Origin: Streptomyces sp. NBC_01296
GTDB lineage: Bacteria; Actinomycetota; Actinomycetes; Streptomycetales; Streptomycetaceae
Direction of reading: 5' to 3'
NCBI RefSeq assembly: GCF_035984415.1
Contig: NZ_CP130720.1
Location: 3,348,001-3,412,000, forward strand
Length of the DNA: 64,000 bases
Positions 29,983 to 42,152 of this stretch are shown piece by piece. Both the position numbers and the translations under genes were made by a program. Position 1 is the first letter of the stretch; each line of letters opens with the position of its first letter. The notes under the pieces are model-generated. The model was not told the DNA's origin. It did no database searches and was given only the letters and a program-made list of their open reading frames with translations.

Positions 29983-31887
29983 TTACTTGCCGGACTTGGC
30001 GCGCGACGCGGTGCGCGAGCGCTCCTTCTGGTCCAGGACGACCTTGCGGATGCGGACGGCCTCCGGGGTCACCTCGACGCACTCGTCGTCGCGGCAGAAC
30101 TCCAGGGACTGCTCCAGGGAGAGCTTGCGCGGCGGCACCACGTTCTCCGTGTTGTCCGCGGAAGCCGCACGCATGTTGGTGAGCTTCTTCTCCTTGGTGA
30201 TGTTCACGTCCATGTCGTCGGAGCGCGAGTTCTCGCCGACGATCATGCCCTCGTACACCTCGGTGCCGGGGTCGGTGAACAGGACGCCGCGCTCCTGCAG
30301 GTTGATCATGGCGAACGGCGTGACCGAACCGGAGCGGTCCGCGACCAGCGAACCGTTGTTACGGGTGGTCAGCGTGCCGAACCACGGCTCGTGGCCCTCG
30401 TGGATCGAGTGGGCGATACCCGTACCGCGGGTGTTGGTCAGGAACTCCGTGCGGAAGCCGATGAGGCCGCGCGACGGGACGACGAACTCCATGCGGACCC
30501 AGCCGGAGCCGTGGTTCGACATGTTGTCCATGCGGCCCTTGCGGACGCCCATGAGCTGCGTGACCGCGCCCATGTGCTCCTCGGGGACGTCGACCGTCAT
30601 GCGCTCGACCGGCTCGTGGACCTTGCCGTCGATCTCCTGCGTGACGACCTGCGGCTTGCCGATGGTCAGCTCGAAGCCCTCGCGGCGCATCTGCTCGACC
30701 AGGATGGCGAGCGCGAGCTCACCACGGCCCTGGACCTCCCAGGCGTCCGGGCGCTCGGTGTCGAGGACGCGGAGCGAGACGTTGCCGACGAGCTCCCGGT
30801 CCAGACGGTCCTTGACCTGGCGGGCGGTGACCTTGCGGTCCTTGACCGCGGACTTGGCGTCCGCGCCCTTGCCGCTGCCGCCGCGGCCGACCATCGGGGA
30901 GGTGTTCGTGCCGATGGTCATCGAGATCGCCGGCTCGTCGACCGAGATCAGCGGGAGCGCGATCGGGTTCTCCGGGTCGGCCAGGGTCTCGCCGATCATG
31001 ATGTCGGGGATACCGGCGACGGCGCAGATGTCACCGGGGCCCGCCACCTCGGCCGGCTTGCGGGTGAGCGCCTCGGTCATCATCAGCTCGGTGATGCGGA
31101 CGTTCGACATGGTGCCGTCACGCTTGATCCACGCGACGGTCTGGCCCTTGCGCAGCTCGCCCTGCTCGACGCGGAGCAGCGCGATGCGGCCGAGGAAGTT
31201 GTCGGCGTCCAGGTTGGTGACGTGGGCCTGGAGGGGGGCCTCCTCGTCGTACACCGGGGCGGGGACGTGCTCGAGGATGGTGGAGAAGAACGGCTCCAGG
31301 CTGTCGCTGTCCGCGGGGACGGTGCCGTCCTCGGGCTTGGTCAGCGAGGCGACGCCGTCACGGCCGCAGGCGTAGACGATCGGGAACTCGATCTGGTCCT
31401 CGGTGGCGTCCAGGTCCAGGAAGAGGTCGTACGTGTCGTTGACGACCTCGTCGATCCGGGAGTCCGGGCGGTCCGTCTTGTTGATGCAGAGGATGACCGG
31501 CATGTTCGCCTGCAGGGCCTTGCGCAGGACGAAGCGGGTCTGGGGCAGCGGACCCTCGGAGGCGTCCACCAGCAGAACGACGGCGTCCACCATCGACAGA
31601 CCGCGCTCGACCTCACCACCGAAGTCGGCGTGGCCGGGGGTGTCGATGATGTTGATCGTGATCGGGGCCCCGCCGTCCTTGGGGTGATACTTCACCGCCG
31701 TGTTCTTGGCGAGGATCGTGATGCCCTTCTCACGCTCCAGGTCGTTCGAGTCCATCATGCGGTCGTCGAGGTGCTGGTGGGCGGCGAAGGCACCGGCCTG
31801 CTTGAGCATGGCATCGACGATGGTCGTCTTGCCATGGTCGACGTGGGCGACGATGGCGACGTTACGGATGTCGTGGCGCGTGGGCAC
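29983..31887 (-). CDS. typA: Ribosome-associated GTPase TypA/BipA
   Basis: This is a 634-residue translational GTPase of the EF-G-like class. G1 is AHVDHGKTT, G3 DTPGHADFGGEVER and G4 NKTDRP; residues 1-200 form the GTP-binding domain. They are followed by beta-barrel and EF-G III/V-like domains, with the conserved RGELALAILVEQMRREGFE and MSNHGSGWVRMEF of this family. It binds the ribosome under stress and aids late ribosome assembly. The C-terminus is extended by basic residues (KERSRTASRAKSGK). Stand-alone housekeeping gene with its own terminator. Confidence 0.96.
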   Translation of the reverse strand: MPTRHDIRNVAIVAHVDHGKTTIVDAMLKQAGAFAAHQHLDDRMMDSNDLEREKGITILAKNTAVKYHPKDGGAPITINIIDTPGHADFGGEVERGLSMVDAVVLLVDASEGPLPQTRFVLRKALQANMPVILCINKTDRPDSRIDEVVNDTYDLFLDLDATEDQIEFPIVYACGRDGVASLTKPEDGTVPADSDSLEPFFSTILEHVPAPVYDEEAPLQAHVTNLDADNFLGRIALLRVEQGELRKGQTVAWIKRDGTMSNVRITELMMTEALTRKPAEVAGPGDICAVAGIPDIMIGETLADPENPIALPLISVDEPAISMTIGTNTSPMVGRGGSGKGADAKSAVKDRKVTARQVKDRLDRELVGNVSLRVLDTERPDAWEVQGRGELALAILVEQMRREGFELTIGKPQVVTQEIDGKVHEPVERMTVDVPEEHMGAVTQLMGVRKGRMDNMSNHGSGWVRMEFVVPSRGLIGFRTEFLTNTRGTGIAHSIHEGHEPWFGTLTTRNNGSLVADRSGSVTPFAMINLQERGVLFTDPGTEVYEGMIVGENSRSDDMDVNITKEKKLTNMRAASADNTENVVPPRKLSLEQSLEFCRDDECVEVTPEAVRIRKVVLDQKERSRTASRAKSGK

Positions 31888-32215
31888 TTCGGCGCTTCTC
31901 CCGGGATCGTGGATGGCGTCGCGTACGGTCCGGCACGCGCGCCTCGACCGGGCGGAAAACCTGCCACGGCCTTACCCCATCGTACGTCGCGTGGCGGGAA
32001 CCGCTCGCCGGGGGGTCTGTCAAGAGGCCGGACGACTGAGAAGGACCGGGTGTGGGGTGGGGTGTCCCGGCCTTGGGTACTGCGGGTTTGCTGCGGGTCA
32101 ACAGGCGTGCTCAAGGGGTATGACACGACCTTGCCCGCCGGGGATCCGGCGGGCAAGGGACTTGAGTCACATCTGAGCTTGTGAGCCGAAGCTCAATCTG
32201 TCTGGCCCCGTTTTG
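31888..32215. other. Intergenic region between typA and a lipoprotein gene, with hairpin
   Basis: No gene is seen. A perfect 13-base hairpin (arms 32129-32141 and 32146-32158, loop GGAT) lies 58 bases past the stop of the upstream lipoprotein gene and probably ends its transcript. A weaker inverted repeat, TGAGCTT-8-AAGCTCA, lies at 32174-32195. For typA, a reverse-strand TTGACC (32101-32096) with a 16-base spacer to TACCCA (32079-32074) is a possible but weak promoter. Confidence 0.5.
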
Positions 32216-34657
32216 TCACTTCTTCTTCTCCTGCTTTTCCTTGGCGGCTTGAGCCTTCTTCCAGCCGATGTCCTGGAAACGGGGGGTGCCGAGGCCGAAG
32301 GCGCCGGCGTTGGCCAGGTTCGGCTTGGCGGCCACCAGCTCGGGGCGCTGGTACAGCGGGATGGAGCCGGCGGCGGCCCAGATCCGGGCGTCGGCCTTGC
32401 GCATCAGCTCGCGCGAGGCCTCCTCGTCGAGCTCGCCGAGCGCCTGGTCGAAGAGCTGGTCGATGTGGTCGGTGCCGACCCGTGTGTAGTTCTGTTCGAC
32501 GAGGAGCGAGCCGTCGGCGGCCGGCTCCGGCTTGGCGAAGATGGGGCGGGCGTCGGTGGCCGGGTAGGCCGTTGCCGGCCAGGAGTAGAGCGCCAGGTCG
32601 TACTGGCCCGAGGCGATGTGGTCCTTGAAGAAGCTCTCGTCGGCCACCTTGGTCAGCTCGGTGTGCACGCCGACCTTCTGGAGCATCTGGGCGATCCGCT
32701 CGCCGACCGTGCGCAGGGCCTCGGAGCCGGGACCGGCCGGGAGGACGAAGCGCAGGGAGAGTGCCTTGCCGTCCTTGGCCAGCATGTTTCCGGAGTTGCG
32801 GGTCTGCTTGACCGGGGCCGGCGCCGGGCTGGGGCTGCTCCCGGACCTGCCGGGCTCGGGGGCGGCGCCGTCGCGGGCCGGGCCGCTCTTGGCGTCGTCG
32901 GCGGAGTCCGCGGCGTCCGCCGGGGCCGCCGGGGCCGCCGGGGCCGCCGGGTCGGGGGCGTCGGCGCCGAGGGCTTCGGCCTGGGCCAGGAGGGCGGCCC
33001 GCTGCTCGTCCGCGAGCGGGGCCGCGGCCGGCACCGGGGAGAGGCGCCGCCCGCCCTGGGCGAGGGGGCCGTTCCCGGCGCCCTGGTCGCCCTGGTCGCC
33101 CTGCGCGGAGGCCTCCGCGTCCGCCTTGATCGCGGACCTGAATGCCGGGAGCCCCCGGTCCAGGCTGTCGCCACCCCGCCCGTCGGTCTCGCCCACGATG
33201 TAGAGGCCGTCGTTCCCGGTGCCCGGTCCCGACGGGGTCTTCGAGTCGTCCTGGCCGTCCTCCGCGTTCTCGGAGCCGGCCTTCGCGCCCGCCGGCTCGG
33301 TGAGCTTGCCGCCCCGGCGCCAGCCCGCGTCCGCGAGCAGGGCCTCGGCCGCGTGGATGTCCTTGCCGCCGAGCGCTTCGCTGTTGTCCGCGTACGCCCG
33401 CTGCCCGGCCAGCGCCACGTGGCTGCCGACCGGCTTCGCCGGCAGGCCCAGGGGCTTCAGTACGATCTCGGCCAATTCCTTGCGGTCCAGGGCCCGGGCC
33501 ACCGCCCGCCGGACCCGTTCGTCGGCCAGCGGGCCTGCGGACCCGTTCAGGGCGAGCTGGGTGTAGGCCGGCTCCAGGGACTTGCGGACCGTGAAGGTGC
33601 CCAGGGCCGACTGCTCGTCGGCGTAGTTCTTCGCCGCGTCGGCGTTCTGCGCCCGGTTCTCCCGCTCCGTCGCCGCCTTGCCCTCATCGGCCCCGTACGC
33701 GGTCGCCCACGACAGCGTGGCCTCGGCCGGGGTCATCGAGGCGCCCGGTCCGTGGGCCGGGCTCTTGCCCGAACCCGGGCTGCGCTCCGCGTCCCGGGCG
33801 GCCAGCGCGATCCGGTCGGCGCCGGCCCGGTCGATCTCCGCCAGGTCGACCTTTCCGGCGGCCAGCGCGGCCGGGCGCTGAGCCCGCGGCACGGCGGTCA
33901 GGACCAGCGTGTCCAGCTTGGCCGGCCGGCCCCACCAGCGGGCGCTGCGGGTCAGCGCCGCGGTACCGGTCTTCTTGTCGATCGCCCCGAGGTTGAAGGG
34001 TCCGGCGGTGACCTTGAGGGTGCCGCGGGCACCCTCGTTGAAGGCGTCCGGGGTGCCGGTGACCTGCTTGGGGTAGAGCGGGGAGAACAGGGAGCGCCAG
34101 TCGGTGTACGGCTTGGCGAAGGTGACCTTGACCTCGAGGTCGGTCTTGCCGCGCTCGATCTTCTCGATCCGGTCGTATCCGGCGTTGCGGGCCGTCCAGT
34201 AGGCGGAGTCCTTGCCGCTCAGGGCCCGCCACTGCGCCACGAAGTCGGCGGCGCCGATCTCGCGCCCGTCGCTCCACACCGCCTGCTGGTTCAGCTTGTA
34301 CAGGACGACCTGCTTGGGCTCGCGCTCGACGACCTCGGCCTTCTCCAGGTAGTCCGGGTTGGCCACCGGCCGGCCCCTGCCGTCCAGCGTGAACAGTTGG
34401 GGCAGCACCGCCCCGGCGATCCGGTTGGTGGTGGCGTCCGCATCGGCCTGGAAGGTGTTCAGGGTGTCCGGGAGGCTGTCCACGGCCCAGCGGAGCACCC
34501 CGCCGTCGGCGACCTTGTCGCGGGCCGTGGCCGCGATGTCCTGGCCGGCGGCCACGGGACCGCCCTCGTCGTCACCACCGCCGCAGCCCGCGAGCAGCGG
34601 CAGTGCGAGGACTCCCGAGGTCAGGAGCGCCAAGGACCTGCGCGTTCTCTGGGACAT
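32216..34657 (-). CDS. Peptide-binding ABC lipoprotein (SBP_bac_5) with two long disordered insertions
   Basis: This 813-residue lipoprotein has a signal ending LALPLLAGC with C25 as lipid site. It has the SBP_bac_5 fold: DSLPDTLNTFQADADATTNR, VWSDGREIGAADFVAQWRAL and VRRAVARALDRKELAEIVL. It is some 230 residues longer than usual because of two low-complexity insertions at about 285-350 and 455-625 (Pro/Ala/Asp/Ser-rich, with PAAPAAPAAPADAADSADD). The C-terminal lobe resumes at KALSLRFVLPAGPGSEALR. No permease or ATPase gene is adjacent, so it is an orphan receptor that may serve an importer elsewhere, perhaps one of the two operons in this window. It ends in a Lys-rich tail (KEKQEKKK). Confidence 0.85.
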   Translation of the reverse strand: MSQRTRRSLALLTSGVLALPLLAGCGGGDDEGGPVAAGQDIAATARDKVADGGVLRWAVDSLPDTLNTFQADADATTNRIAGAVLPQLFTLDGRGRPVANPDYLEKAEVVEREPKQVVLYKLNQQAVWSDGREIGAADFVAQWRALSGKDSAYWTARNAGYDRIEKIERGKTDLEVKVTFAKPYTDWRSLFSPLYPKQVTGTPDAFNEGARGTLKVTAGPFNLGAIDKKTGTAALTRSARWWGRPAKLDTLVLTAVPRAQRPAALAAGKVDLAEIDRAGADRIALAARDAERSPGSGKSPAHGPGASMTPAEATLSWATAYGADEGKAATERENRAQNADAAKNYADEQSALGTFTVRKSLEPAYTQLALNGSAGPLADERVRRAVARALDRKELAEIVLKPLGLPAKPVGSHVALAGQRAYADNSEALGGKDIHAAEALLADAGWRRGGKLTEPAGAKAGSENAEDGQDDSKTPSGPGTGNDGLYIVGETDGRGGDSLDRGLPAFRSAIKADAEASAQGDQGDQGAGNGPLAQGGRRLSPVPAAAPLADEQRAALLAQAEALGADAPDPAAPAAPAAPADAADSADDAKSGPARDGAAPEPGRSGSSPSPAPAPVKQTRNSGNMLAKDGKALSLRFVLPAGPGSEALRTVGERIAQMLQKVGVHTELTKVADESFFKDHIASGQYDLALYSWPATAYPATDARPIFAKPEPAADGSLLVEQNYTRVGTDHIDQLFDQALGELDEEASRELMRKADARIWAAAGSIPLYQRPELVAAKPNLANAGAFGLGTPRFQDIGWKKAQAAKEKQEKKK

Positions 34658-35007
34658 GGGTGGTACCTCCGGGGCGGGGCGTGAAAGGGGGCAGCTTGAT
34701 CACGTTTGGCGGTATATGGAGCTGATCACACTGGGTGCCGCAACACACTGAAATCCACAGCCCGCCGCAGCTCTCGCAGCCGACCCTCGCCACGCCGCGA
34801 ACCCCACCCGTGCGGACCAATCCCACTTGCGTCACGGACGGGCGTTCCCTCGGAAGAGGGATCAAAATGGGAGCAGGGAGGGGCGCACAGATTGCGCCTG
34901 CGCGCCCGCAATCGCTGCACGTCCCTTCACAACGGGGGACGGGAGGCGCGACACTCGCAGGCGCACATGAGCGTTGCCACCGCAACCAGCGGAAGTGAGG
35001 GCAAGTC
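34658..35007. other. Intergenic region between divergent lipoprotein and small-protein genes
   Basis: This holds promoters for both flanking genes; no gene is seen in it. TGATCAC occurs twice, at 34697-34703 and 34723-34729, as direct repeats 26 bases apart, 40-72 bases upstream of the lipoprotein start. On the reverse strand TATACC lies between them and is a possible -10 box. A regulator bound at both sites could control the receptor. The half toward 35007 shows nothing clear. Confidence 0.4.
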
Positions 35008-35238
35008 ATGTCCCTGCAAGACGATTTGACCGCCGTACGACGCAACCTGAACGAGCTGGTCCGCTCGGTCGAGCGGCTGGAGCGGGACGTCAAGGACGCA
35101 GCCCGGCAGGCCCCGGGTACCCCGCGGGCCCCACGCCAGGAGGGGATGGTCTCCGTTCCGGACGCCCCGTACGACAGCTCGCTGTGGAAGGACGCCGACG
35201 ACGAGGGCCTCGGAGCCCGCGACCGCCGGGCACCCTGA
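35008..35238 (+). CDS. Small conserved-looking coiled-coil protein of unknown function
   Basis: This is a 76-residue protein. Residues 1-35 (SLQDDLTAVRRNLNELVRSV, ERLERDVKDAARQ) form a heptad-patterned amphipathic helix likely to be a coiled coil. The rest is Pro/Asp-rich and probably disordered. There is no membrane segment. The ATG at 35008 has GTGAGGGCAAG upstream. It is followed by a good hairpin (35293-35318) before the succinate dehydrogenase operon, so it is probably its own transcript. The function is not recognised. Confidence 0.65.
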   Translation: MSLQDDLTAVRRNLNELVRSVERLERDVKDAARQAPGTPRAPRQEGMVSVPDAPYDSSLWKDADDEGLGARDRRAP

Positions 35239-35292
35239 CCCTGGCGTACGCGGCCCGGCACCCCGCACGCGCCAGTACCCCCGCACCCCACC

Positions 35293-35318
35293 AGGCCCAG
35301 CCGTCCGCGGCTGGGCCT
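35293..35318 (+). terminator. Hairpin between the small-protein gene and the sdh operon
   Basis: Perfect 10-base arms AGGCCCAGCC (35293-35302) and GGCTGGGCCT (35309-35318) surround a 6-base loop. The stem extends past a mismatch by CCAC/GTGG. It lies 55 bases after the small-protein stop and 38 before the sdhC start. Confidence 0.65.
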
Positions 35319-35355
35319 CGTGGGTCACCCCTCTTCACTCCACCCGGAGTCCCCT

Positions 35356-36177
35356 TTGGCCACAGGCACGGAACCACCCCGGCAGCTGACCGGCGTCCAC
35401 GACGCCTCCCGGGCCTCGATCGCCGCCCGGCACCTGCGCACCGACCGGTGGTGGCTGGCCCCCGCCGTCACCGCGGCCGGACTGCTCGCCTTCATCGTCT
35501 ACTCGACGTGGCGGGCCTTCGCCAACGCCGACTACTACGCGGCCCCGTACGTCTCCCCGTTCTACTCCCCGTGTCTCGCGGAGAACTGCCAGGAGATGCG
35601 CGGCGGCCCCAACCTGGACCTGTTCGGCAGCTGGTGGGGCCTCTCCCCCGCCCTGCTGATCCTGATCTTCCCGCTCGGCTTCCGGCTGACCTGCTACTAC
35701 TACCGCAAGGCCTACTACCGGGGCTTCTGGGCCTCGCCGCCCGCCTGCGCCGTCGCCGAGCCGCACACGAAGTACACCGGCGAGACCCGCTTCCCGCTGA
35801 TCCTCCAGAACATCCACCGGTACTTCTTCTACGCGGCGCTGCCGGTCGCGGGCATCCTCACGTACGACACGGTGCTGACCTTCCGCAACGACCGCTACGA
35901 GTGGGGCCACATGGGCCTCGGGACGCTGCTGTTCCTCGTCAACATCACGCTGATCTGGGCCTACACGCTGTCCTGCCACTCCTGCCGGCACATCATGGGC
36001 GGCCGCCTGCGCCACTTCTCCAAGCACCCGGTGCGCTACCGGCTGTGGGGCTGGATCAGCCGGCTCAACACCCGCCACATGCAGCTCGCGTGGGCCTCGC
36101 TGATCAGCGTCGCCCTGTGCGATTTCTACGTGTACCTGCTGGCCAGCGGCGCCTTCAACGATCCGAGGTTCTTCTGA
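35356..36177 (+). CDS. sdhC: Succinate dehydrogenase membrane subunit (Sdh1-type)
   Basis: This is a 273-residue membrane protein with five hydrophobic spans: WLAPAVTAAGLLAFIVYS, LSPALLILIFPLGFRLTC, YFFYAALPVAGILTY, GLGTLLFLVNITLIWAYTL and LAWASLISVALCDFYVYLL. It directly precedes sdhA and sdhB, and its length and layout match the single anchor subunit of actinobacterial Sdh1 (the Rv0249c type), which differs from standard SdhC/SdhD. The CHSCRH motif at residues 207-212, plus H154 and H241, are candidate metal or cofactor ligands. As I recall, the mycobacterial Sdh1 structure holds a membrane-embedded Rieske-type cluster. The start is TTG at 35356 with CCGGAG six bases upstream. The stop is one base before the sdhA start. 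Confidence 0.85.
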   Translation: MATGTEPPRQLTGVHDASRASIAARHLRTDRWWLAPAVTAAGLLAFIVYSTWRAFANADYYAAPYVSPFYSPCLAENCQEMRGGPNLDLFGSWWGLSPALLILIFPLGFRLTCYYYRKAYYRGFWASPPACAVAEPHTKYTGETRFPLILQNIHRYFFYAALPVAGILTYDTVLTFRNDRYEWGHMGLGTLLFLVNITLIWAYTLSCHSCRHIMGGRLRHFSKHPVRYRLWGWISRLNTRHMQLAWASLISVALCDFYVYLLASGAFNDPRFF

Positions 36178-36178
36178 C

Positions 36179-38098
36179 ATGGCTCAAGTCGACCGGCAGC
36201 AGTGGGACGTGGTCGTGGTCGGTGCGGGCGGCGCCGGACTGCGGGCCGCGATCGAGGCGCGCGAGCGGGGCGCCCGTACCGCCGTGATCTGCAAGTCCCT
36301 GTTCGGCAAGGCCCATACGGTGATGGCGGAGGGCGGGATCGCCGCCTCCATGGGCAACGTCAACGAGGGTGACAACTGGCAGGTGCACTTCCGCGACACC
36401 ATGCGCGGGGGCAAGTTCCTGAACCAGTGGCGGATGGCGGAACTCCACGCGAAGGAGGCCCCGGACCGGGTCTGGGAGCTGGAGACCTGGGGCGCGCTCT
36501 TCGACCGCACCCCGGACGGAAAGATCTCCCAGCGCAATTTCGGCGGGCACGAGTACCCGCGCCTCGCGCACGTGGGCGACCGGACCGGCCTGGAGCTGAT
36601 CCGCACCCTCCAGCAGAAGATCGTCCAGCTCCAGCAGGAGGACTTCAAGGAGTTCGGGGACTACGAGGCCCGGCTCAAGGTCTTCCAGGAGTGCACGGTC
36701 ACCAGGGTCCTGAAGGATCGCGGTCCGAACGGCGGGGAGAGGGTCTCGGGGGCCTTCTGCTACGAGCGCGAGTCCGGCCGGTTCTTCGTCCTGGAGGCCC
36801 CGGCGGTGGTCCTGGCCACGGGCGGGATCGGCAAGTCCTTCAAGACGACGTCCAACTCCTGGGAGTACACGGGCGACGGCCACGCGCTGGCGCTGCTCGC
36901 GGGCGCGCCGCTGCTGAACATGGAGTTCGTGCAGTTCCACCCGACCGGCATGGTCTGGCCGCCCTCGGTCAAGGGCATCCTCGTCACCGAGTCGGTGCGC
37001 GGCGACGGCGGGGTGCTGCGCAACAGCGAGGGCAAGCGGTTCATGTTCGACTACGTCCCGGACGTCTTCAAGGAGAAGTACGCGGAGTCCGAGGAGGAGG
37101 GCGACCGCTGGTACGAGGACCCGGACCACAACCGGCGCCCGCCCGAACTGCTCCCCCGCGACGAGGTGGCCCGGGCCATCAACTCCGAGGTCAAGGCCGG
37201 CCGCGGCTCCCCGCACGGCGGGGTCTTCCTCGACGTGTCCACCCGGATGCCGGCCGAGCGGATCAAACGGCGGCTGCCCTCCATGTACCACCAGTTCAAG
37301 GAGCTGGCGGACGTGGACATCACCGCCGAGCCGATGGAGGTCGGCCCGACCTGCCACTACGTGATGGGCGGGATCGCGGTGGACTCGGACACCGCCGCGA
37401 CCGTCGGGGTCCCGGGTCTGTTCGCGGCCGGTGAGGTCGCGGGCGGCATGCACGGCTCGAACCGGCTCGGCGGGAACTCCCTGTCCGACCTGCTGGTGTT
37501 CGGCCGGCGGGCCGGGCTGCACGCGGCCGAGTACGCAGGCGGCCTCGCCGGAGCGCCGCCCGCGGTCTCCCAGGCGGAGATCGACGCGGCCGCGACGGAG
37601 GCACTGGCCCCGTTCCACGCCGCCGACGGCGCGGAGAACCCGTACACGCTCCACCAGGAGCTCCAGACGACCATGAACGACCTGGTCGGGATCATCCGGC
37701 GCGAGGGCGAGATGGCCGAGGCGCTGCAGAAGCTGGCGGGCCTGCGCGTACGGGCGGCCCGGGCCGGGGTCGAGGGGCACCGGCAGTTCAACCCGGGCTG
37801 GCACCTCGCCCTGGACCTGCGGAACATGCTGCTGGTCAGCGAGTGCGTGGCCCGCGCGGCCCTGGAGCGCACCGAGAGCCGCGGCGGGCACACCCGGGAG
37901 GACTGCCCGGCGATGGAGCGCACCTGGCGCCCGGTGAACCTGCTGTGCCGGCCGGTCGACCCGGCGCCCGAGGACCCGGCCGCCGACCGGATCTCCCTCG
38001 TCCGGACCCGGACCGAACCCATCCGCCCCGACCTGCTCGCGCTCTTCGAGAAGGAAGAGCTGGTCAAGTACCTCGCCGAAGAGGAGCTCTACGAATGA
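36179..38098 (+). CDS. sdhA: Succinate dehydrogenase flavoprotein subunit
   Basis: This is the 639-residue FAD-binding catalytic subunit that oxidises succinate to fumarate. The FAD motif is VVVGAGGAGLRAAIEA, the covalent FAD histidine is in GKAHTVMAEGGIAA, substrate residues are in QFHPTGM and in TCHYVMGGIAVD, and the capping-domain arginine is in GSNRLGGNSLSDLLVFGRRA. It is a member of the Sdh1 class by neighbours and length. Its stop overlaps the sdhB start (ATGA). It is cytoplasmic, on the membrane anchor encoded just upstream. Confidence 0.96.
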   Translation: MAQVDRQQWDVVVVGAGGAGLRAAIEARERGARTAVICKSLFGKAHTVMAEGGIAASMGNVNEGDNWQVHFRDTMRGGKFLNQWRMAELHAKEAPDRVWELETWGALFDRTPDGKISQRNFGGHEYPRLAHVGDRTGLELIRTLQQKIVQLQQEDFKEFGDYEARLKVFQECTVTRVLKDRGPNGGERVSGAFCYERESGRFFVLEAPAVVLATGGIGKSFKTTSNSWEYTGDGHALALLAGAPLLNMEFVQFHPTGMVWPPSVKGILVTESVRGDGGVLRNSEGKRFMFDYVPDVFKEKYAESEEEGDRWYEDPDHNRRPPELLPRDEVARAINSEVKAGRGSPHGGVFLDVSTRMPAERIKRRLPSMYHQFKELADVDITAEPMEVGPTCHYVMGGIAVDSDTAATVGVPGLFAAGEVAGGMHGSNRLGGNSLSDLLVFGRRAGLHAAEYAGGLAGAPPAVSQAEIDAAATEALAPFHAADGAENPYTLHQELQTTMNDLVGIIRREGEMAEALQKLAGLRVRAARAGVEGHRQFNPGWHLALDLRNMLLVSECVARAALERTESRGGHTREDCPAMERTWRPVNLLCRPVDPAPEDPAADRISLVRTRTEPIRPDLLALFEKEELVKYLAEEELYE

Positions 38099-38868
38099 GT
38101 ACGTACGACGCGAGCTTCCGGATCTGGCGGGGCGACGCGGAGGGCGGGGAACTGCGGGACTTCACCGTCGAGGTGCACGACGGCGAGGTCGTCCTGGACA
38201 TCGTCCACCGGCTCCAGGCCACCCAGGCCTCGGACCTGGCGGTGCGCTGGAACTGCAAGGCGGGCAAGTGCGGTTCGTGCAGCGCGGAGGTCAACGGCCG
38301 GCCGCGGCTGATGTGCATGACGCGCATGTCCACCTTCGAACGGTCCGAGACGATCACGGTCACGCCGCTGCGCGCCTTCCCGGTCGTCCGGGACCTGGTC
38401 ACGGACGTGTCGTTCAACTACAAGAAGGCGCGCGAGGTCCCGGCCTTCGTGCCGCCGGAGGGGGTGGCTCCGGGGGCGTACCGGATGCAGCAGGTGGACG
38501 TGGACCGCTCGCAGGAGTTCAGGAAGTGCATCGAGTGCTTCCTGTGCCAGGACACCTGCCACGTGGTGCGCGACCACGAGGAGAACAAGCAGGTGTTCGC
38601 CGGTCCGCGCTTCCTGATGCGGGTCGCGGAGCTGGACATGCACCCCCTGGACGCGGCGGCGGAGGCGGGCCTGGACCGCAAGCGCACGGCCCAGGAGGAG
38701 CACGGGCTCGGCTACTGCAACATCACCAAGTGCTGTACGGAGGTCTGCCCCGAGGGCATCAAGATCACCGACAATGCGCTGATCCCGCTGAAGGAGCGGG
38801 CGGTGGACCGCAAGTACGACCCGCTGGTGTGGCTGGGCAACAAGATCCGCAGGCGCGGCGACCTGTAG
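38095..38868 (+). CDS. sdhB: Succinate dehydrogenase iron-sulfur subunit
   Basis: This is a 257-residue protein. An N-terminal plant-type ferredoxin domain has NCKAGKCGSCSAEVNG and a later C in RLMCMTRM for the [2Fe-2S] cluster. The C-terminal alpha-helical domain has CIECFLCQDTCHVV and CNITKCCTEVCPEG for the [4Fe-4S] and [3Fe-4S] clusters. It passes electrons from the flavoprotein to the membrane subunit. It is translationally coupled to sdhA. Confidence 0.96.
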   Translation: MSTYDASFRIWRGDAEGGELRDFTVEVHDGEVVLDIVHRLQATQASDLAVRWNCKAGKCGSCSAEVNGRPRLMCMTRMSTFERSETITVTPLRAFPVVRDLVTDVSFNYKKAREVPAFVPPEGVAPGAYRMQQVDVDRSQEFRKCIECFLCQDTCHVVRDHEENKQVFAGPRFLMRVAELDMHPLDAAAEAGLDRKRTAQEEHGLGYCNITKCCTEVCPEGIKITDNALIPLKERAVDRKYDPLVWLGNKIRRRGDL

Positions 38869-38898
38869 CACCCCCGGCCGTTCATTTCGCAGGACACA

Positions 38899-42075
<3,177 letters not shown>

Positions 42076-42152
42076 CCGGGTCGGCGCCCTCCCCATCGGG
42101 GCCGCGGGCGCTCCGGTCGCGGGGGCCCGGGTGTGGTCATAGCCTCCGGAAT

